15,023 nt of DNA from an uncultured Collinsella sp. Its GTDB lineage: Bacteria; Actinomycetota; Coriobacteriia; Coriobacteriales; Coriobacteriaceae. The translations under genes and the position numbers were made by a program. The notes under the pieces are model-generated. The model was not told the DNA's origin and made no database searches. It saw only the letters and a program-made list of their open reading frames with translations. The stretch spans positions 1 through 15,023 of the forward strand of contig URTZ01000032.1 in assembly GCA_900550825.1 (NCBI GenBank). The letters are read 5' to 3'. Positions 14,025-15,023 of the stretch are shown here, piece by piece (within the stretch, counting starts at the first letter, position 1; each line of letters begins with the position of its first letter).

Positions 14025-14099
14025 TCGTTGCGGGCGGGATGGTTTTCGTAGTGGGCGAGACGCTTTTCGCTATGGACGGTGCGGTTTCGCTGCGGAACC
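14017..14099 (+). repeat. degenerate 21-bp tandem repeat, four units
   Basis: Units begin at 14017, 14038, 14059 and 14080, each with a core like GATGGTTTTCGTNGYGGGCG, decaying along the array. The first unit starts within the right arm of the palindrome. It lies in the gap before gatC and shows no sign of coding. Confidence 0.6.
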
Positions 14100-14184
14100 G
14101 CCAGCCCGTCGCCTGCCAACCGTCGCCCTCGTTACGTTTTCGCTGCATTTGGGTAAAGCACCTGCTCCAAGCGGCGTTGCCTTG

Positions 14185-14190
14185 TATACT
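14185..14190 (+). promoter_or_regulatory. candidate -10 of the gatC-gatA operon
   Basis: TATACT, 35 nt upstream of the gatC ATG. The best -35 position holds CTGCTC, a poor match. The remaining gap sequence (14100-14184) holds nothing I recognise. Confidence 0.45.
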
Positions 14191-14225
14191 AGAGCGGTTT
14201 ATCTGTTATGCGGAAGGGAGCGCCT

Positions 14226-14537
14226 ATGGCACTCAGCGAGAAAGACGTGCTCGGCATCGCCGAGTACGCAAAGATCGCACTGACCGATGACGAGCTCACC
14301 CAGATGACGTCCTACATGAACGACGCCGTCCAGATGCTCGAGCCCGTCTTGCAATATGACTTGCCCGACGTGGAGCCCACGTTCCATCCCATCGGAAGCC
14401 TGTCCAACGTGATGGGCGATGACCTGCGCGAGCCCGAGCGCGACCTGCCGCTCGACGTTGCGCTCGAAAACGCCGGCAGCGCGCGCGACCGCTACTTCCG
14501 CGTGCCGTCCATTTTGGGAGAGGGGGAGAGCGAGTAA
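14226..14537 (+). CDS. gatC: Asp-tRNA(Asn)/Glu-tRNA(Gln) amidotransferase subunit C
   Basis: A 103-residue protein of the usual GatC length. It begins MALSEKDVLGIAEYAKIALTDDE, the family's N-terminal helix (V-x-x-[IL]-A-x-x-[AS]-x-[IL]-x-L-[ST]-[DE]-x-E), and has the conserved VEPTFHPI segment and the C-terminal FRVPSILGEGE. GatC wraps around GatA and stabilises its contact with GatB in the complex that converts Glu-tRNA(Gln) or Asp-tRNA(Asn) to the amide form in the cytosol. The start is ATG 14226 with GAAGGGAG at 14213-14220; the in-frame ATG at 14208 precedes that ribosome site. Its TAA overlaps the gatA ATG by one base (TAATG), so the two are translationally coupled. Confidence 0.97.
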   Translation: MALSEKDVLGIAEYAKIALTDDELTQMTSYMNDAVQMLEPVLQYDLPDVEPTFHPIGSLSNVMGDDLREPERDLPLDVALENAGSARDRYFRVPSILGEGESE

Positions 14538-15023
14538 TGGCGCTAAGCTTCGATTCCCTTACCGCCGCCCATATTGCCGCGGGTGTTTCTGCCGGCGACT
14601 TTACCGCTACCGAGGTGGCCCAGGCCTCCCTTGCCGCCATCGAGGCGCGCGAGGGCGGGGTCCAGGCATTCCTGCAGGTGGCGCCCGAGCTTGCGCTCGA
14701 GGCCGCCGCGCGCGTGGATGCCGACCGCGCCGCAGGCAAGCCGCTGCCCCCGCTCGCGGGCGTGCCGCTGGTCATCAAGGACAACATGAACCTCGTGGGC
14801 ACGCGTACCACCTGCGCTTCCCGCATGCTCGGGGACTACCAGAGCGTCTACACCGCCACCTGCGTCCAGCGCATGCTCGACGCCGGCTGCCTGCCCATGG
14901 GCAAGGCCAACATGGACGAGTTTGCCTTTGGTAGCTCCACAGAGAGCTCGGCGTTCCACCGTACCAACAACCCTTGGGATACCGAGCGCGTGCCCGGCGG
15001 CTCCTCGGGCGGCTCCGCGGCCG
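14537..15023 (+). CDS. gatA: Asp-tRNA(Asn)/Glu-tRNA(Gln) amidotransferase subunit A, N-terminal part (runs off the window)
   Basis: The first 162 codons of the glutamine-hydrolysing subunit, an amidase-signature enzyme that releases ammonia for tRNA transamidation. Visible hallmarks are LAGVPLVIKDN with catalytic Lys81, the MDEFAFGSSTESSAFHRTNN stretch and the start of the signature, VPGGSSGGSAA, holding the bridging cis-serine (Ser156 or Ser157). The nucleophilic serine lies beyond the window edge. The ATG at 14537 overlaps the gatC stop; its ribosome site (AGGGGGAGAG) is within the gatC end. gatB may follow downstream, but that is outside the window. Confidence 0.98.
   Translation, partial: MALSFDSLTAAHIAAGVSAGDFTATEVAQASLAAIEAREGGVQAFLQVAPELALEAAARVDADRAAGKPLPPLAGVPLVIKDNMNLVGTRTTCASRMLGDYQSVYTATCVQRMLDAGCLPMGKANMDEFAFGSSTESSAFHRTNNPWDTERVPGGSSGGSAA

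Noticed and set aside
14017..14099. Possible CRISPR array
   Set aside because: The 21-bp units are contiguous and decaying, with no spacers and no cas genes.
13924..14283. 119-codon frame with a DGFRxGR heptad repeat
   Set aside because: The repeat comes from the 21-bp tandem units; the frame crosses a hairpin, the palindrome and the gatC start, so it is not a gene.
1..15023. tRNA, rRNA genes, insertion sequences or transposases
   Set aside because: I found no cloverleaf, rRNA segment or transposase-like protein in any frame; the repeats present are non-coding.

Overview
The window looks like a chromosomal segment of a high-GC anaerobic actinobacterium of the class Coriobacteriia, most likely a Collinsella. 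This is inferred from the GC-rich codon use, the gene content and the look of the proteins; no 16S rRNA or tRNA is present to confirm it. All recognised genes lie on the + strand.

Layout: (1) 3-263, the C-terminal end of a DUF559/PD-(D/E)XK-like protein. (2) 497-2855, a molybdenum-cofactor pair: moaA, then a moaC-mobB fusion. (3) 3164-3985, a Cof-type HAD phosphatase. (4) 4033-4490, an unusually AT-rich leader. (5) 4491-11358, a three-gene sortase-dependent pilus operon: a 1127-residue beta-helix tip adhesin, then two paralogous backbone-type pilins. (6) 11359-11832, a terminator-rich gap. (7) 11872-12840, a winged-helix protein resembling the antitoxin/regulator half of an AbiEi/AbiEii-type pair, followed by what looks like the stub of its lost nucleotidyltransferase partner. 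(8) 12963-13901, a class C sortase. (9) 14226 to the end, gatC and the start of gatA, the tRNA-dependent amidotransferase genes.

How it works together: the pilins carry Sec signal peptides, isopeptide-forming domains and C-terminal sorting signals (LPLSG, MPSTG, LPLTG). The sortase would join them into a covalent pilus. The tip gene contains a run of nine Gs near its 5' end. Gain or loss of one G gives a stop codon within about ten codons, so this is a strong candidate ON/OFF phase-variation switch, and the sequenced copy is ON. The second pilin gene overlaps the tip gene by 8 nt, so its translation may follow the switch.

The intergenic gaps around the conserved genes hold two families of small palindromic repeats. 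One is a 61-bp element with CCATCACAACATTC arms (three copies, always a 31-nt core). The other is a hairpin with a loop ending AGGCA, of the GGGACAGGCACC type (four copies plus one variant). They sit just after stop codons and are absent from 4033-13914, which carries the pilus genes; this fits an accessory island placed between two repeat-bearing ends.
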